A stretch of DNA of 64,000 nt from JBKBKN01 sp046294625 (GCA_046294625.1 JBKBKN010000010.1:1-64000); one strand, 5' to 3'. Shown: positions 10,932 to 21,120, counted from the stretch's first letter. A program made the numbers and translations. The notes: generated from the letters alone by a model not told the origin.

Positions 10932-13900
10932 ATGATCAGAAACATCTACCTTGGTTTATTATGCGTCCTTTTAACTTCTTCCGCAATTCTTGCTCAAAGC
11001 GGTGCGGGTACATTGAGAGGTTTTATTAAAGATGCTAAAACAGGAGAGCCAATTCCATTTGCAAACGTTGTGGTTGAAGCTGGAGGAATTCAGTTTGGTG
11101 CCGGACAATCTAATATAGATGGAGAATACACCGTAAAACCGATTGATCCGGGAACTTATGAGGTGAAAACATCTTATGTAGGTTACAAGCCGGTGAAGAC
11201 AACCGGTGTAATTGTTTCTCCGGGAAAAATCACAACGGTAAATATTAATATGGAGTCCTCAGCTGTTGAAATCACAACATTTGAGGTGATTGCCTATGAC
11301 GTACCTTTGATTGACGACTATCAAGGAAAGACATTAACCAAAGAAGAAATCATTGCATTACCAACCCGAAGTGTTCAGTCTGTGGCAGCAACAACAGCCG
11401 GTGTAACCCAGACCGATGAAGGTAGAGGCATTAACGTAAGAGGTTCTCGTGAAGATGCAACCTTCTATTTTGTGGATGGTATTAAAGTTCGTGGGTCTAC
11501 TCAGGTTCCTCAGCAAGGTATTGAACAAATTCAGGTAATCACAGGTGGCGTGCCGGCGATGTATGGCGATGCTACAGGTGGTGTAATTAGTATTACTACG
11601 CGTGGTCCATCCAAGCAAATTAGTGGTGCATTCGAAGCAGTAACTTCGGAAGGCATTGATGGCTATGGCTACAATCTTTTTGGCGGAAGTGTTACAGGGC
11701 CCTTAGCTTCGCGTGTTGGGAAAGATGGTAAAAAGCAGCCCTATATTGGTTTCTTTTTGGCTACTGAGTTTGCTAGAATAGCCGATAACAACCCTTCATT
11801 TATTGGTGAAGACCGAATTAGACCGGAAGTTTTAGAAGAATTGCAAAGAAATCCGCTCCGTCCAGGAATCCTGGGTGTTGGTACCGTAAGAAGTTCTCAG
11901 TTTGTGAGAGCAACTGATATAGAAAATATACGAAGAAGACAAAATGCTGGTCTTACAAGATTCAGCTTGAATGGTAAAGTTGACTTTAAAGTTTCTGATG
12001 CTATCACCTTCACTTTGGGAGGTACCTGGGATTATCTAGACCAAAATGAATGGATTTATACCTTTTCAATGTTCACTCCGGAAACCAATCCAAGAAGAAT
12101 AGATAATACTTATCGTATTTTTGGAAGGATGACTCAGCGTTTGGGTACTCAGCAATCTGATCAACAAAGTGCATCAAACATTAAGAATGTATATTACTCT
12201 TTACAATTAGACTACACCCGAAATTTAATTTCAAGAGGAAATGACAGACATAGAGAAGATTTCTTTAGCTATGGTCATGTTGGAAACTTCAGAACAAATA
12301 AAATACCACTCTATGAATTAAGAGTCGATACCCTTCCTGGTGGTGTTCCTGTTGGTGGATGGTGGCAAATTGGTTTTAGAGATACATCTGTTGTATTCAA
12401 TCCATCAGGTGCTAACCCACTATTGTCAAGATATACAGAGCAGTATTATGATTTAGCCGGTGGGGTAAGTCAAGGGAATTTTCAAAATATTTTTCAGATA
12501 CAGCAAAATGGAGGTCTGTTGAATGGTCAGAATGCGGGTAGTGTTTATTCTCTTTTCTGGAATACCGGATTTAACTGGGATGGTTTCCAAAAGGTTGATA
12601 ATACTCAATTCCGTGTAGTTGGTAATGCGTCTATGGACATTAAGAAGCATGAGATCAAATTTGGTTTCGAATACGAGCAACGCACAGACCGCAACTGGTT
12701 TCTTGCTCCTATGAACCTTTGGGGCATTATGCGTCAGCTAGCTAATAGACACATCGAACAGTTAGATTTCGCAAATCCGCGTCCGGTGATTGTTGATGGT
12801 GTTTTTAGAGATACTGTAAACTACGACCGTCTATACTCTGCTTCTGGACAAACTTTCTTTGATAGAAATTTCCGTCAAAGCTTAGGTTTGCCTATCAATA
12901 GCACTCAGTGGCTCGATATCGATAACTATGACCCAAGTGCATTTAACCTGAACATGTTCAGCCCCGATGAGTTATTCAACGGTGGTGGTGGAGCTTCGCT
13001 TACATCTTATTTTGGATACAATCATTTAGGTGAGAGAATTAGAGGACGTCGCACGATTGATCAGTTTTTTAATGACAGAGATGAATTTGGAAACTTCAAA
13101 AGAGAGATTGGAGCATTTACTCCTATTTATATGGCAGCTTACATTCAAGACAAGTTTGCCTTCCGTGACTTGATTTTCAACGTAGGTTTACGTGTAGATC
13201 GTTTTGATGCCAATCAAGCAGTTCTTAAAGACCCTTACTCATTATTTGAAACACGCAGAGCACGTGAGTTTAATATCCAAAGACCTGGAAATATTGGTGA
13301 TGATTTCGTAGTTTATGTTCGCGACATCAACAATACCAATACTTCAGATGCTGCCAATGTAATCGGCTATCGCGATGGAGACCGTTGGTTCAATGCACAG
13401 GGAACCGAGCTACAGGATCCAATTGTTCTTGCACAGGGAACTACTACCGGACAAATTGCACCTGCATTGGTAGACCCAACTCAAACAGTAGTTAATTCTA
13501 GTGCTTTTGAAGATTACAAACCACAGATTACTGTGATGCCGCGTATTGCATTTCAGTTCCCTATTTCTGATGAAGCTCAGTTCTTCGCTCACTATGACGT
13601 ACTGACTCAAAGACCAACCGATGGTCTGCGTCTTGATCCAATTGATTACTTGTTTATTGCAAATAATGTAGGTAACATTATTAATAATCCTAATTTGGTT
13701 CCTCAAAGAACAATTGATTATGAAGTTGGATTTAAGCAAGTGCTTTCTCAATCTTCAGCATTAACTATCTCTGCATTCTATCGTGAATTAAGAAACCTTA
13801 TTCAGGTAATTCCGGTGAACTATGCATATCCTGTTAACTACATCACTTTTGGTAATATCGACTTTGGTACTGTAAAAGGATTATCAGTTGTATATGATTT

Positions 13901-14594
13901 AAGAAGAACAGGGAATGTAAGACTTACTGCAAACTACACTTTACAATTTGCTGAAGGTACAGGATCAAGTACAACAGGTGGTCTGAACCTATTGAATTCA
14001 GGTCAACCGAATTTGAGAACCACTGTTCCTTTGAACTTTGATATTCGTCACCAGATTCAAACCACTTTTGACTATCGCTATGGCGAAGGCAAGTTCTACA
14101 ATGGTCCACGTATTAAAGGAAAAGATATTTTTGAGAATGCCGGTGTTAACTTTGTAATGATTGCCAACTCAGGTACTCCTTACAGCCGTTCATCTGTATT
14201 TACTCAAGATGGTGCTTTTGGTGTGGCTAACAGACCACTATTACAAGGTACACTTAATGGCTCTCGCTTACCATTCCAGTTTAGAATTAATATGCGTGCC
14301 GACAAGGACTTTGATATAAGTCGTAAAAAAGGTGAAAACGCTTCACGTCCGCTTACTTTGAACGTTTACTTCTTTATACAGAACTTGTTGAATAGTCAGA
14401 ACATTATCTCAGTATATCGTGCAACAGGTAACCCCGATGATGATGGATTCTTAACAGCAGCAACTTCTCAGACATTGATTGCAGGTCAAGTAAATCCAGT
14501 ATCATTTGCTGAGTTGTATGCATCAAAAATTAATAACCCAGGAAATTTCTCAAGACCTCGCGTTATGAGACTCGGAGCAATTTTGAACTTTTAA
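10932..14594 (+). CDS. TonB-dependent outer-membrane receptor with carboxypeptidase-like N-terminal domain
   Basis: 1,220 residues. A signal peptide (1-21) is followed by a carboxypeptidase regulatory-like beta-sandwich (about 26-110, GFIKDAKTGEPIPFANVVVE), a candidate TonB box around FEVIAYDVPL, a plug domain (about 125-230, with the RGSREDATFYFVDGIKV and GGVPAMYGDATGGVISITTRG motifs), and a long barrel ending in a terminal strand RVMRLGAILNF with the usual C-terminal Phe. It imports or handles a large ligand at the outer membrane using TonB energy. It abuts the next gene with no gap (stop 14592-14594, next ATG 14595) and is followed by a T9SS-type protein and a PorV-like barrel, suggesting one assembly. 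It is not accompanied by a SusD, so it is not a classical polysaccharide-utilisation receptor. Confidence 0.93.
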   Translation: MIRNIYLGLLCVLLTSSAILAQSGAGTLRGFIKDAKTGEPIPFANVVVEAGGIQFGAGQSNIDGEYTVKPIDPGTYEVKTSYVGYKPVKTTGVIVSPGKITTVNINMESSAVEITTFEVIAYDVPLIDDYQGKTLTKEEIIALPTRSVQSVAATTAGVTQTDEGRGINVRGSREDATFYFVDGIKVRGSTQVPQQGIEQIQVITGGVPAMYGDATGGVISITTRGPSKQISGAFEAVTSEGIDGYGYNLFGGSVTGPLASRVGKDGKKQPYIGFFLATEFARIADNNPSFIGEDRIRPEVLEELQRNPLRPGILGVGTVRSSQFVRATDIENIRRRQNAGLTRFSLNGKVDFKVSDAITFTLGGTWDYLDQNEWIYTFSMFTPETNPRRIDNTYRIFGRMTQRLGTQQSDQQSASNIKNVYYSLQLDYTRNLISRGNDRHREDFFSYGHVGNFRTNKIPLYELRVDTLPGGVPVGGWWQIGFRDTSVVFNPSGANPLLSRYTEQYYDLAGGVSQGNFQNIFQIQQNGGLLNGQNAGSVYSLFWNTGFNWDGFQKVDNTQFRVVGNASMDIKKHEIKFGFEYEQRTDRNWFLAPMNLWGIMRQLANRHIEQLDFANPRPVIVDGVFRDTVNYDRLYSASGQTFFDRNFRQSLGLPINSTQWLDIDNYDPSAFNLNMFSPDELFNGGGGASLTSYFGYNHLGERIRGRRTIDQFFNDRDEFGNFKREIGAFTPIYMAAYIQDKFAFRDLIFNVGLRVDRFDANQAVLKDPYSLFETRRAREFNIQRPGNIGDDFVVYVRDINNTNTSDAANVIGYRDGDRWFNAQGTELQDPIVLAQGTTTGQIAPALVDPTQTVVNSSAFEDYKPQITVMPRIAFQFPISDEAQFFAHYDVLTQRPTDGLRLDPIDYLFIANNVGNIINNPNLVPQRTIDYEVGFKQVLSQSSALTISAFYRELRNLIQVIPVNYAYPVNYITFGNIDFGTVKGLSVVYDLRRTGNVRLTANYTLQFAEGTGSSTTGGLNLLNSGQPNLRTTVPLNFDIRHQIQTTFDYRYGEGKFYNGPRIKGKDIFENAGVNFVMIANSGTPYSRSSVFTQDGAFGVANRPLLQGTLNGSRLPFQFRINMRADKDFDISRKKGENASRPLTLNVYFFIQNLLNSQNIISVYRATGNPDDDGFLTAATSQTLIAGQVNPVSFAELYASKINNPGNFSRPRVMRLGAILNF

Positions 14595-14618
14595 ATGATG
14601 ATTGATAAAATTAAAGAT

Positions 14619-17600
14619 ATGAAAGCCAGAATTTTTATCGGAACCTTAGCCTTAGCGATGGCAAGCTTTCAAATAGCTGATGCCCGTGAGAACGTACCCA
14701 ATGGAGAAAGAAAAGGCAATAAAAAATCTTTCAATCCAAAAGCATCTACTTGTGCTCCCGGTGCAGGAAGAACAGATATTGATTTGAACAACGTTCGTGC
14801 GACCATATTCACTTCTGGTGATATGTGGTGGAATCTTCAAAATGCGCCACGCTATGAGATTCCTGTAAGCAGTAACAGGCACTCTATGTTTGCTGCTTCA
14901 TTATGGATTGGTGGTGTAGATAATGGTGGTAACTTAAAGGTGGCTGCAATGACTTACCGCCAAACCGGTAACGACTTTTGGCCGGGGCCATTGGATACCA
15001 TCGAGGCCAATGTTTCGCCAGATGTTTGCCTTCAGTATGACCGCCATTGGAAATTGACTCGTCAGGAAGTGGAAGATTTCGTTAACAATGGTGCTGCAGC
15101 TACTCAGACAATTCTATCCTGGCCTGGTAATGGTGATGTGTCAAGAGGTCAGGCAAAATTTTTGGCTCCTTTTATTGACCTGAATGGAAATGGTTTCTAC
15201 GAACCTTCATTAGGTGAATATCCGGGTTATGACATTGATGGTACTCTTGGTTGTGATGCAAAGCTTTTTGGCGATATGACTTTGTGGTGGGTATTCAACG
15301 ATAAAGGTAACATTCACTCTGAAACAGGTGGTTTCCCTATTGGTATTGAAATACGTGCTCAGGCATTTGCATTCCAAACCAATAATGCACTCAATAATAT
15401 GACCTTTTATAATTATGAGATCATCAACCGTTCCACTTTCCCGCTTGAAGAAGCGTATTTTGGAAAATGGTGTGACCCGGATTTGGGTCGTTATGATGAT
15501 GACTATGTTGGTTGCGATGTGCAAAGAGGATTAGGATATTGTTATAATGGTTTGGCAACTGATGATGGTCCACAAGGATACGGTCCAACTCCGCCGGCAA
15601 TCGGTATTGACTTCTTTGAAGGTCCTTTCTTGGATGCCAATGATATTGACGACATTTCAGACCCTTGTATTAACCCGGCTGCTGTTAACGGACTTGGCTT
15701 TGGCGATGGTATTCCGGATAATGAGCGTTATGGCATGTCTAGATTTATCTATTATGAAAACGACTTCTCTGTTCGTGGTAATCCGGAAAATGCTCAACAT
15801 ATTTACAATTACTTAAGAGGATTTTGGAAAGACGGTACTCCAGTAGTATATAACGGAACGAATGGTTACGGTGTAGGAACACCAGCGCGTTTTATGTATC
15901 CTGGTGATACTGATCCACAAGGTGTAGGTACAAACTGTGTGCCCCAAGCTCCTTGGTCAGAATTCACGGCAGGTAATCCTCCCTTTGATCGTCGTTTTTT
16001 ACAGTCAGCCGGGCCATTTAACTTACAAGCCGGTGCTGTAAATACCATCACAGTAGGTGTGCCTTGGGCAAGAGCTACAGCTGGTGATAATCTTGCTTCA
16101 GTGGCTGTTCTAAAAGTGGTAGATGAAGATGCTCAAGCACTATTTAACAACTGCTTCTCCATTATCAATGGTCCTGATGCACCTGTAGTTCAGGTAGTAG
16201 AATTGGATAAGGAAATAGGCTTATTATTTGACTGCTATGACAGAATCCTTGATTATGTTGATTCTACAAATGTTCCTGGTTTTGGCAATGTGAAGTACAA
16301 ATTCCAAGGATATCTAATTTATCAGCTTCGTGATCAAACAGTAACTTCTACTGAACTGAAAGATATTAACAGAGCAAGATTAGTCGCTCAGTGTGATATT
16401 AGAGATTCTATTGGTCAGGTGATTAACTTTTATCTGGATCCTAATTTGAATGCTTCCGTACCGGTAGAAGAAGTAAATGGCGCAAATCGCGGAATCTTTA
16501 ATTCTCTAAGAATTACTACAGACTTATTTGCTACTGGTGATAATCGTTTGGTAAACCATAAAACTTATCATTATATGGTATTATCTTATGCAGTAGCTGT
16601 AGGGGTACCAGCAGATTTTCCTGAGCCATTCTTAGCGGGTCGTCGTACTTGTGGTACAAATGTTTTGAGAAGATACCAAGCCATTCCGCACATCAATCAG
16701 CCAGCCTTTGGTGGAGTGGTGCTGAATGCTCAATTTGGTGAAGGTCCTCAACTCACACGAGTAGAAGGTCAAGGGAATGGTGGTAACTTCCTGGATCTTA
16801 CTGATGAATCTATAGCTCAGATTCTTAGACCACCTTTCTGGATCGCTAACCCGGTTTATAAGAACTCGAATGGACCTATCAACATCAAAGTTGCAGATCC
16901 TGCTAGAGTGCCGCTTGGTGAATTTGAAATAAAGCTTACCAATGTGAATAACCAAGGCTTTTGGACGCTTTCTGATGGCAATCAAACCATAGAATCTAAG
17001 TTTAATATAGGACAAGGATTTGAAGAAATCGTACCTGAATTTGGTTTCAGTATTACAGTAAACCAAGTTGTTCAGCCGGGAGCTGCACCGTTTGAAGGTA
17101 ATGGCTTTTTAGGTGCATCATCAAGTTTTCAAGATGTTTCTCGTCGTTGGTTGAATTTCTTGAATGATGAAGAAGGCGTGTTTAACGATGCAAACTGGAT
17201 TCGCTCCGGTTCGTTCCAAGACCCTGATTTTCCTGCCTATAACGACTATTTGGATATTGATCCTGATCAAGTGTATGAAAAAGTTTTGGATGGAACTTGG
17301 GCTCCTGCTCGTCTAGTAAGTCGTTTCAATAATGGTCCGTTCTATGAAGCAGGTTCTGCAGCGCAAAGTCTTGCTACCTTGGCAAACCTCGCAAGTGTTG
17401 ATGTAGTATTTACTCCAGATAAGTCTAAATGGTCTCGTTGTCCTGTATTTGAAACCAACGAAGATCCAAATTCATCTCAAGGAGGTGCAGGTAAACTAGA
17501 TATTCGTAGAGCTCCATCTGTTGATAAAAATGGAATTCCTACTGGTTTCCCAGGATGCAACGAAGCTGAAGCGCAACTGGTAAGTGCTACTGGTATGGGT

Positions 17601-18452
17601 TGGTTCCCCGGCTATGCCATCAATGTTGAAACAGGTGAAAGGTTGAATATAGCATTTGGTGAATCTTCAAGACTTACAGAAGATAGAGGTCGTGACATGA
17701 TTTTCAACCCAACTCATCGTGTTAGAACTCCTGCGCCTCCGGTTCCACCATTCCAGAATACACAGTGGTTTATGGGTGGTAAGCACTTCGTTTATGTGTT
17801 CGGTCACAATTCTTCAGCACCGAATAACGTACCTCGCTATGATGAAGGTGCTTATATGATAGATAGAATGATTGATCCTGCTGTATCTGACTTTACAGCT
17901 CGTAAAAGAAATGTTTGGAAGGACGCTATGTGGGTATCTATTCCGCTTGGTGTCCAGAACCAGCCTTTCTTATCAAATGAGTTAGTTATCAAGTTACGTG
18001 TTCAGAAACCGTACAGAACAAACTTCAATGCCGCTGAATCAGCTAACCCTGCTGTTAACAATAATTTCCCAATGTATCGTTTCAACACAGGTGATATTTT
18101 CGCAGATAAGAACAATCAAACTGCTGCTGAAGATGCGCTTTCATTGATTAATGTTGTTCCGAATCCTTATTATGCATACTCTGGCTATGAAGTTGGTCAG
18201 TTAGATAATCGTGTAAAGATTATCAACCTGCCTGAGAAATGTAGAGTAACCATATACACAACAGCTGGTCAGCTCGTGCGTACATTCGAAAAGGACTCTC
18301 GGATTACTTCTATTGACTGGGATTTGAGAAATATAAAGAACATTCCGATTGCCAGTGGTATTTATTTGATACATGTTCAAGTGGATGGAGTAGGAGAAAG
18401 GGTAATCAAATGGTTGGGTGTAATGAGACCAATCGATTTGGACGCATTCTAA
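14619..18452 (+). CDS. giant exported protein with T9SS-like C-terminal domain
   Basis: 1,277 residues from ATG 14619, which gives a compact signal peptide (MKARIFIGTLALAMASFQIADA); the frame also opens at 14595 immediately after the receptor stop, adding eight residues. The body is rich in aromatic, Asn and Gly residues, with calcium-like acidic turns (DLNGNGFYEP, DPDLGRYDDDY) and no enzyme motif that I recognise. The last ~90 residues resemble a type A sorting domain: VVPNPYYAY, VTIYTTAGQLVRTF, IASGIYLIHV, then a short tail. It is probably secreted by T9SS or retained at the surface with the neighbouring receptor and barrel. The function is unknown. Confidence 0.88.
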   Translation: MKARIFIGTLALAMASFQIADARENVPNGERKGNKKSFNPKASTCAPGAGRTDIDLNNVRATIFTSGDMWWNLQNAPRYEIPVSSNRHSMFAASLWIGGVDNGGNLKVAAMTYRQTGNDFWPGPLDTIEANVSPDVCLQYDRHWKLTRQEVEDFVNNGAAATQTILSWPGNGDVSRGQAKFLAPFIDLNGNGFYEPSLGEYPGYDIDGTLGCDAKLFGDMTLWWVFNDKGNIHSETGGFPIGIEIRAQAFAFQTNNALNNMTFYNYEIINRSTFPLEEAYFGKWCDPDLGRYDDDYVGCDVQRGLGYCYNGLATDDGPQGYGPTPPAIGIDFFEGPFLDANDIDDISDPCINPAAVNGLGFGDGIPDNERYGMSRFIYYENDFSVRGNPENAQHIYNYLRGFWKDGTPVVYNGTNGYGVGTPARFMYPGDTDPQGVGTNCVPQAPWSEFTAGNPPFDRRFLQSAGPFNLQAGAVNTITVGVPWARATAGDNLASVAVLKVVDEDAQALFNNCFSIINGPDAPVVQVVELDKEIGLLFDCYDRILDYVDSTNVPGFGNVKYKFQGYLIYQLRDQTVTSTELKDINRARLVAQCDIRDSIGQVINFYLDPNLNASVPVEEVNGANRGIFNSLRITTDLFATGDNRLVNHKTYHYMVLSYAVAVGVPADFPEPFLAGRRTCGTNVLRRYQAIPHINQPAFGGVVLNAQFGEGPQLTRVEGQGNGGNFLDLTDESIAQILRPPFWIANPVYKNSNGPINIKVADPARVPLGEFEIKLTNVNNQGFWTLSDGNQTIESKFNIGQGFEEIVPEFGFSITVNQVVQPGAAPFEGNGFLGASSSFQDVSRRWLNFLNDEEGVFNDANWIRSGSFQDPDFPAYNDYLDIDPDQVYEKVLDGTWAPARLVSRFNNGPFYEAGSAAQSLATLANLASVDVVFTPDKSKWSRCPVFETNEDPNSSQGGAGKLDIRRAPSVDKNGIPTGFPGCNEAEAQLVSATGMGWFPGYAINVETGERLNIAFGESSRLTEDRGRDMIFNPTHRVRTPAPPVPPFQNTQWFMGGKHFVYVFGHNSSAPNNVPRYDEGAYMIDRMIDPAVSDFTARKRNVWKDAMWVSIPLGVQNQPFLSNELVIKLRVQKPYRTNFNAAESANPAVNNNFPMYRFNTGDIFADKNNQTAAEDALSLINVVPNPYYAYSGYEVGQLDNRVKIINLPEKCRVTIYTTAGQLVRTFEKDSRITSIDWDLRNIKNIPIASGIYLIHVQVDGVGERVIKWLGVMRPIDLDAF

Positions 18453-18495
18453 AATTGACATAAACAAATTTGCAAATCCATATAAGATAACTAAG

Positions 18496-19554
18496 ATGAA
18501 GCAATTTTATAGCAGGCTACTTGTAGCTACAACAATCATAACAAGCCTCAATCAGCAGACTGCTTTCGCAGGAAATGAAGATAGAGTTGGGCAGGCTGGT
18601 GCAACTGAATTATTAATTAATCCCTTTGCACGTAGTTCAGGTTGGGCGGGTGCCAATACCGCTGGAATGAGAGGGGTTGAATCTTTATTTTTCAACGTGG
18701 CAGGTTCTGCCTTTACCAAAAAGACTGAATTTGTTTTTGCAAATTCAAGTTGGTTAGGTGGTGCAGGAATCAATATGAATGCATTTGGTTTTACACAAGC
18801 TGTTGGTGCTGATAAAACCGGAACTTTAGGATTATCGTTGATGTCAATGAATTTCGGCGATATCATGCGAACTACAGTGAATGCTCCTGAAGGTGGTTTG
18901 GGTTTCTTTACTCCATCTTTTGTGAATATTGGTTTATCTTATGCGAAAGAGTTTTCCAATAGTATCTACGGAGGAATTGTTTTCAGGACAGTTTCTCAAT
19001 CAATTGCTGATATTAACGCTCTTGGAGTGTGTTTTGATGCCGGTGTTCAGTATGTAACCGGTACTAACGAGAATCTTCGCTTTGGAATTGCTATCAGAAA
19101 CATTGGCCCCAAAATGAGATTTAATGGTGATGGTCTGTCTTTTAAAGGTCAAGTGCCGGAGACAGGTGCTGTATTAACAGTTCAACAACGTTCTGAAGCT
19201 TTTGAATTGCCTTCACTTCTTAATATTGGTGTATCGTATGCTTTTGATTTGGCAGAGCAACATCAATTAATCGCTGCAGGCAATTTTATGTCAAACTCTT
19301 TCAGCAAGGATAATTTCCAATTGGGTTTAGAGTATTCGTTCAAGAAAATGTTTATGGTTCGAACCGGTTACAACTATGAACCAGGCATCACCAACATGGT
19401 AGACAGGACTACTGCATTAACTGGTCCAACTGCCGGGTTTACATTTGAAGCCCCAGTTTCAAAAGGTGGATCTACTTTTGCACTTGATTATAGTTATAGA
19501 GCTGCTAATCCTTTTAGCGGAGTTCATACAATCGGTGCAAGAATTAATTTGTAA
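18496..19554 (+). CDS. PorV/PorQ-family outer-membrane barrel
   Basis: 352 residues with a signal peptide (about 1-25, cleaved after AFA). The mature start GQAGATELLINPFARSSGWAGANTA is the family hallmark of PorV/PorQ-type FadL-like barrels, followed by many amphipathic strands (IYGGIVFRTVSQS, LRFGIAIRNIG, FQLGLEYSF) and a terminal strand HTIGARINL. PorV itself shuttles cargo from the T9SS translocon to the attachment complex; PorQ-like and other paralogues have related roles. This gene lies 43 nt after the giant surface protein, so a dedicated partner of that cargo is a reasonable inference. It is followed by a terminator. Confidence 0.85.
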   Translation: MKQFYSRLLVATTIITSLNQQTAFAGNEDRVGQAGATELLINPFARSSGWAGANTAGMRGVESLFFNVAGSAFTKKTEFVFANSSWLGGAGINMNAFGFTQAVGADKTGTLGLSLMSMNFGDIMRTTVNAPEGGLGFFTPSFVNIGLSYAKEFSNSIYGGIVFRTVSQSIADINALGVCFDAGVQYVTGTNENLRFGIAIRNIGPKMRFNGDGLSFKGQVPETGAVLTVQQRSEAFELPSLLNIGVSYAFDLAEQHQLIAAGNFMSNSFSKDNFQLGLEYSFKKMFMVRTGYNYEPGITNMVDRTTALTGPTAGFTFEAPVSKGGSTFALDYSYRAANPFSGVHTIGARINL

Positions 19555-19586
19555 TCTTCGGAATAATTTTTAATTTTACGAAGTCA

Positions 19587-19626
19587 AACGGAAAGACTCT
19601 TCTTAAGCGAAGGGTCTTTCCGTTTT
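19587..19626 (+). terminator. terminator after the receptor/surface-protein/barrel cluster
   Basis: Stem AACGGAAAGACTCTTC / GAAGGGTCTTTCCGTT (19587-19602, 19609-19624, one G-T pair), loop TTAAGC, followed by TTT. It ends transcription between the PorV-like gene and greA. Confidence 0.85.
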
Positions 19627-19659
19627 ATATCTGTTTAATCTATACAATAACATACAGTC

Positions 19660-20133
19660 ATGTCAAATATTAGTTACTTCACACAAGAAGGGCTCAAGAG
19701 ACTTAATGAAGAATTAGAGCATCTAAAGAATGTTGAAATGCCGGCGATCAGCGCTCAAATTGCAGAGGCAAGAGATAAAGGTGATCTGTCTGAAAATGCA
19801 GAGTATGATGCAGCCAAAGAAGCTCAAGGTCTATTGGTTATGAAAATCTCTAAACTCGAAGAATTGCTAAGCAATGCACGCTTAATTGACGAGTCGAAGT
19901 TGGACAACTCCAAAGTGTTGATTTTGTCTAAAGTTAAAATTAAGAATTTAGCTAATAATGCTGAAATGGCATACACACTTGTAGCTGAGAATGAAGCCGA
20001 TTTTAAATCAGCTAAAATTTCAGTTAACTCTCCTATTGCCAAAGCGCTCTTGGGGAAGAAAGTTGGTGATTCTGTTGAAGTCAATGTCCCATCGGGATTA
20101 GTGAAATTTGAAATTCTTGAAATAAGTAGATAA
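19660..20133 (+). CDS. greA: transcription elongation factor GreA
   Basis: 157 residues, the standard length. An N-terminal coiled coil (about 8-75) carries the tip motif DKGDLSENAEY, with Asp42 and Glu45 at the positions that hold Mg2+ and stimulate transcript cleavage in backtracked RNA polymerase. The C-terminal FKBP-like domain (about 80-157) contains the family's SPIAKALLGKKVGDSVEV. The stop overlaps the start of the HIT gene (TAATG), so the two are translationally coupled. Confidence 0.97.
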   Translation: MSNISYFTQEGLKRLNEELEHLKNVEMPAISAQIAEARDKGDLSENAEYDAAKEAQGLLVMKISKLEELLSNARLIDESKLDNSKVLILSKVKIKNLANNAEMAYTLVAENEADFKSAKISVNSPIAKALLGKKVGDSVEVNVPSGLVKFEILEISR

Positions 20134-20525
20134 TGGCATCCGTTTTTTCTAAAATTATTAGTGGCGAAGTTTCCTGCTACAAAATTGCAGAAGATAAAGA
20201 CCACCTTGCTTTTCTTGATATTTATCCTCTTGAGCAGGGTCATGTGTTAGTTATTCCCAAAAAGGAAGTAGATAACATATTTGACTTAAGTGCAGATGAA
20301 TATGCAAGACTCTTTGCTTTTTCCCATCAAGTTGGAAAAGCCATAGAAAAGGCAGTCCCTTGCGTTAAAGTAGGTATTGCTGTTGTAGGATTAGAGGTTC
20401 CTCATGCCCATGTGCATTTAATTCCCCTTCAAAACGTTAGCGATCTTGATTTCACAAGACCCAAAAAACAATACACTGCTGAGTCGTTTGAATTAATCAG
20501 GCAGAAAATCGTCGCTCAACTATAA
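20133..20525 (+). CDS. HIT-family (histidine triad) nucleotide-binding protein
   Basis: 130 residues. The triad HAHVH lies at residues 91-95, with His93 the expected nucleophile, and the upstream strand GHVLVIPKKE is typical of the Hint branch. These proteins hydrolyse purine nucleoside phosphoramidates and related adenylylated compounds in the cytoplasm. Position 82-86 reads GIAVVG where many Hint proteins have a VGxxAG stretch, a minor variation. ATG overlaps the greA stop by one base. Confidence 0.93.
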   Translation: MASVFSKIISGEVSCYKIAEDKDHLAFLDIYPLEQGHVLVIPKKEVDNIFDLSADEYARLFAFSHQVGKAIEKAVPCVKVGIAVVGLEVPHAHVHLIPLQNVSDLDFTRPKKQYTAESFELIRQKIVAQL

Positions 20526-20532
20526 TTTTGAG

Positions 20533-21105
20533 TCAAAGAATTTTGTCCGGATTTTGGTTGATAAAATGCTTCCAATCCGAATTTTTCGTTTTTTTTACTT
20601 TCAACGAATTATTGTTTTTCCCACTTTGGAAGTGATGGCATAGTGCTGCTGCTAAACCATCTGTTGCATCCATTTTTGTTGGAAGATCCTCTATTTTAAA
20701 AATATGCTGCAACATAGCTGCAACTTGTTCTTTTGAAGCCCCTCCTTTACCGGTGATACTTTGTTTGATTGACCTTGGAGCATATTCAAAAATGGGAATA
20801 TTTCTATATAGTGCTGCAGCGAAGGCAACACCTTGCGCTCGCCCAAGTTTAAGCATAGATTGAATATTTTTACCGAAAAATGGTGCTTCAGCTGCAATCT
20901 CGTCAGGCTTATATTCATCAATCATACCTAGTGTGCGTTCAAAAATAACCTTGAGTTTCATCCCATGATCATCATATTTATTCAAAAATATACTGCCCAT
21001 GGATATGAGTTTTACATTCTTTTGAACAACGTGTATGATGCCATAACCCATGATGTTGGTTCCCGGATCAATTCCCAAAATTATCTTGTCATTGAGTTGA
21101 TTCAT
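20533..21105 (-). CDS. ruvC: Holliday junction resolvase RuvC
   Basis: 190 residues. The acidic catalytic residues are in place: Asp13 (GIDPGTNIMGYG), Glu73 (AAEAPF), Asp146 and Asp149 (MDATDGLAAALCHH). RuvC cuts Holliday junctions symmetrically with RuvAB during recombination. The C-terminus extends about 25 residues past the usual end and is Lys/Asn rich. Convergent with the HIT gene (7 bases between stops). A box CAAAGATA (21113-21120; TATCTTTG on the coding strand) lies only 7 bases before the ATG. Confidence 0.96.
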   Translation of the reverse strand: MNQLNDKIILGIDPGTNIMGYGIIHVVQKNVKLISMGSIFLNKYDDHGMKLKVIFERTLGMIDEYKPDEIAAEAPFFGKNIQSMLKLGRAQGVAFAAALYRNIPIFEYAPRSIKQSITGKGGASKEQVAAMLQHIFKIEDLPTKMDATDGLAAALCHHFQSGKNNNSLKVKKTKNSDWKHFINQNPDKIL

Positions 21106-21112
21106 GTTGTTG

Positions 21113-21120
21113 CAAAGATA
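21113..21120 (-). promoter_or_regulatory. candidate -7 box of ruvC
   Basis: TATCTTTG on the minus strand, a full TAnnTTTG match, 7 bases before the ruvC ATG. No clear TTG is seen at -33. A transcript from it would have almost no leader. Confidence 0.5.
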
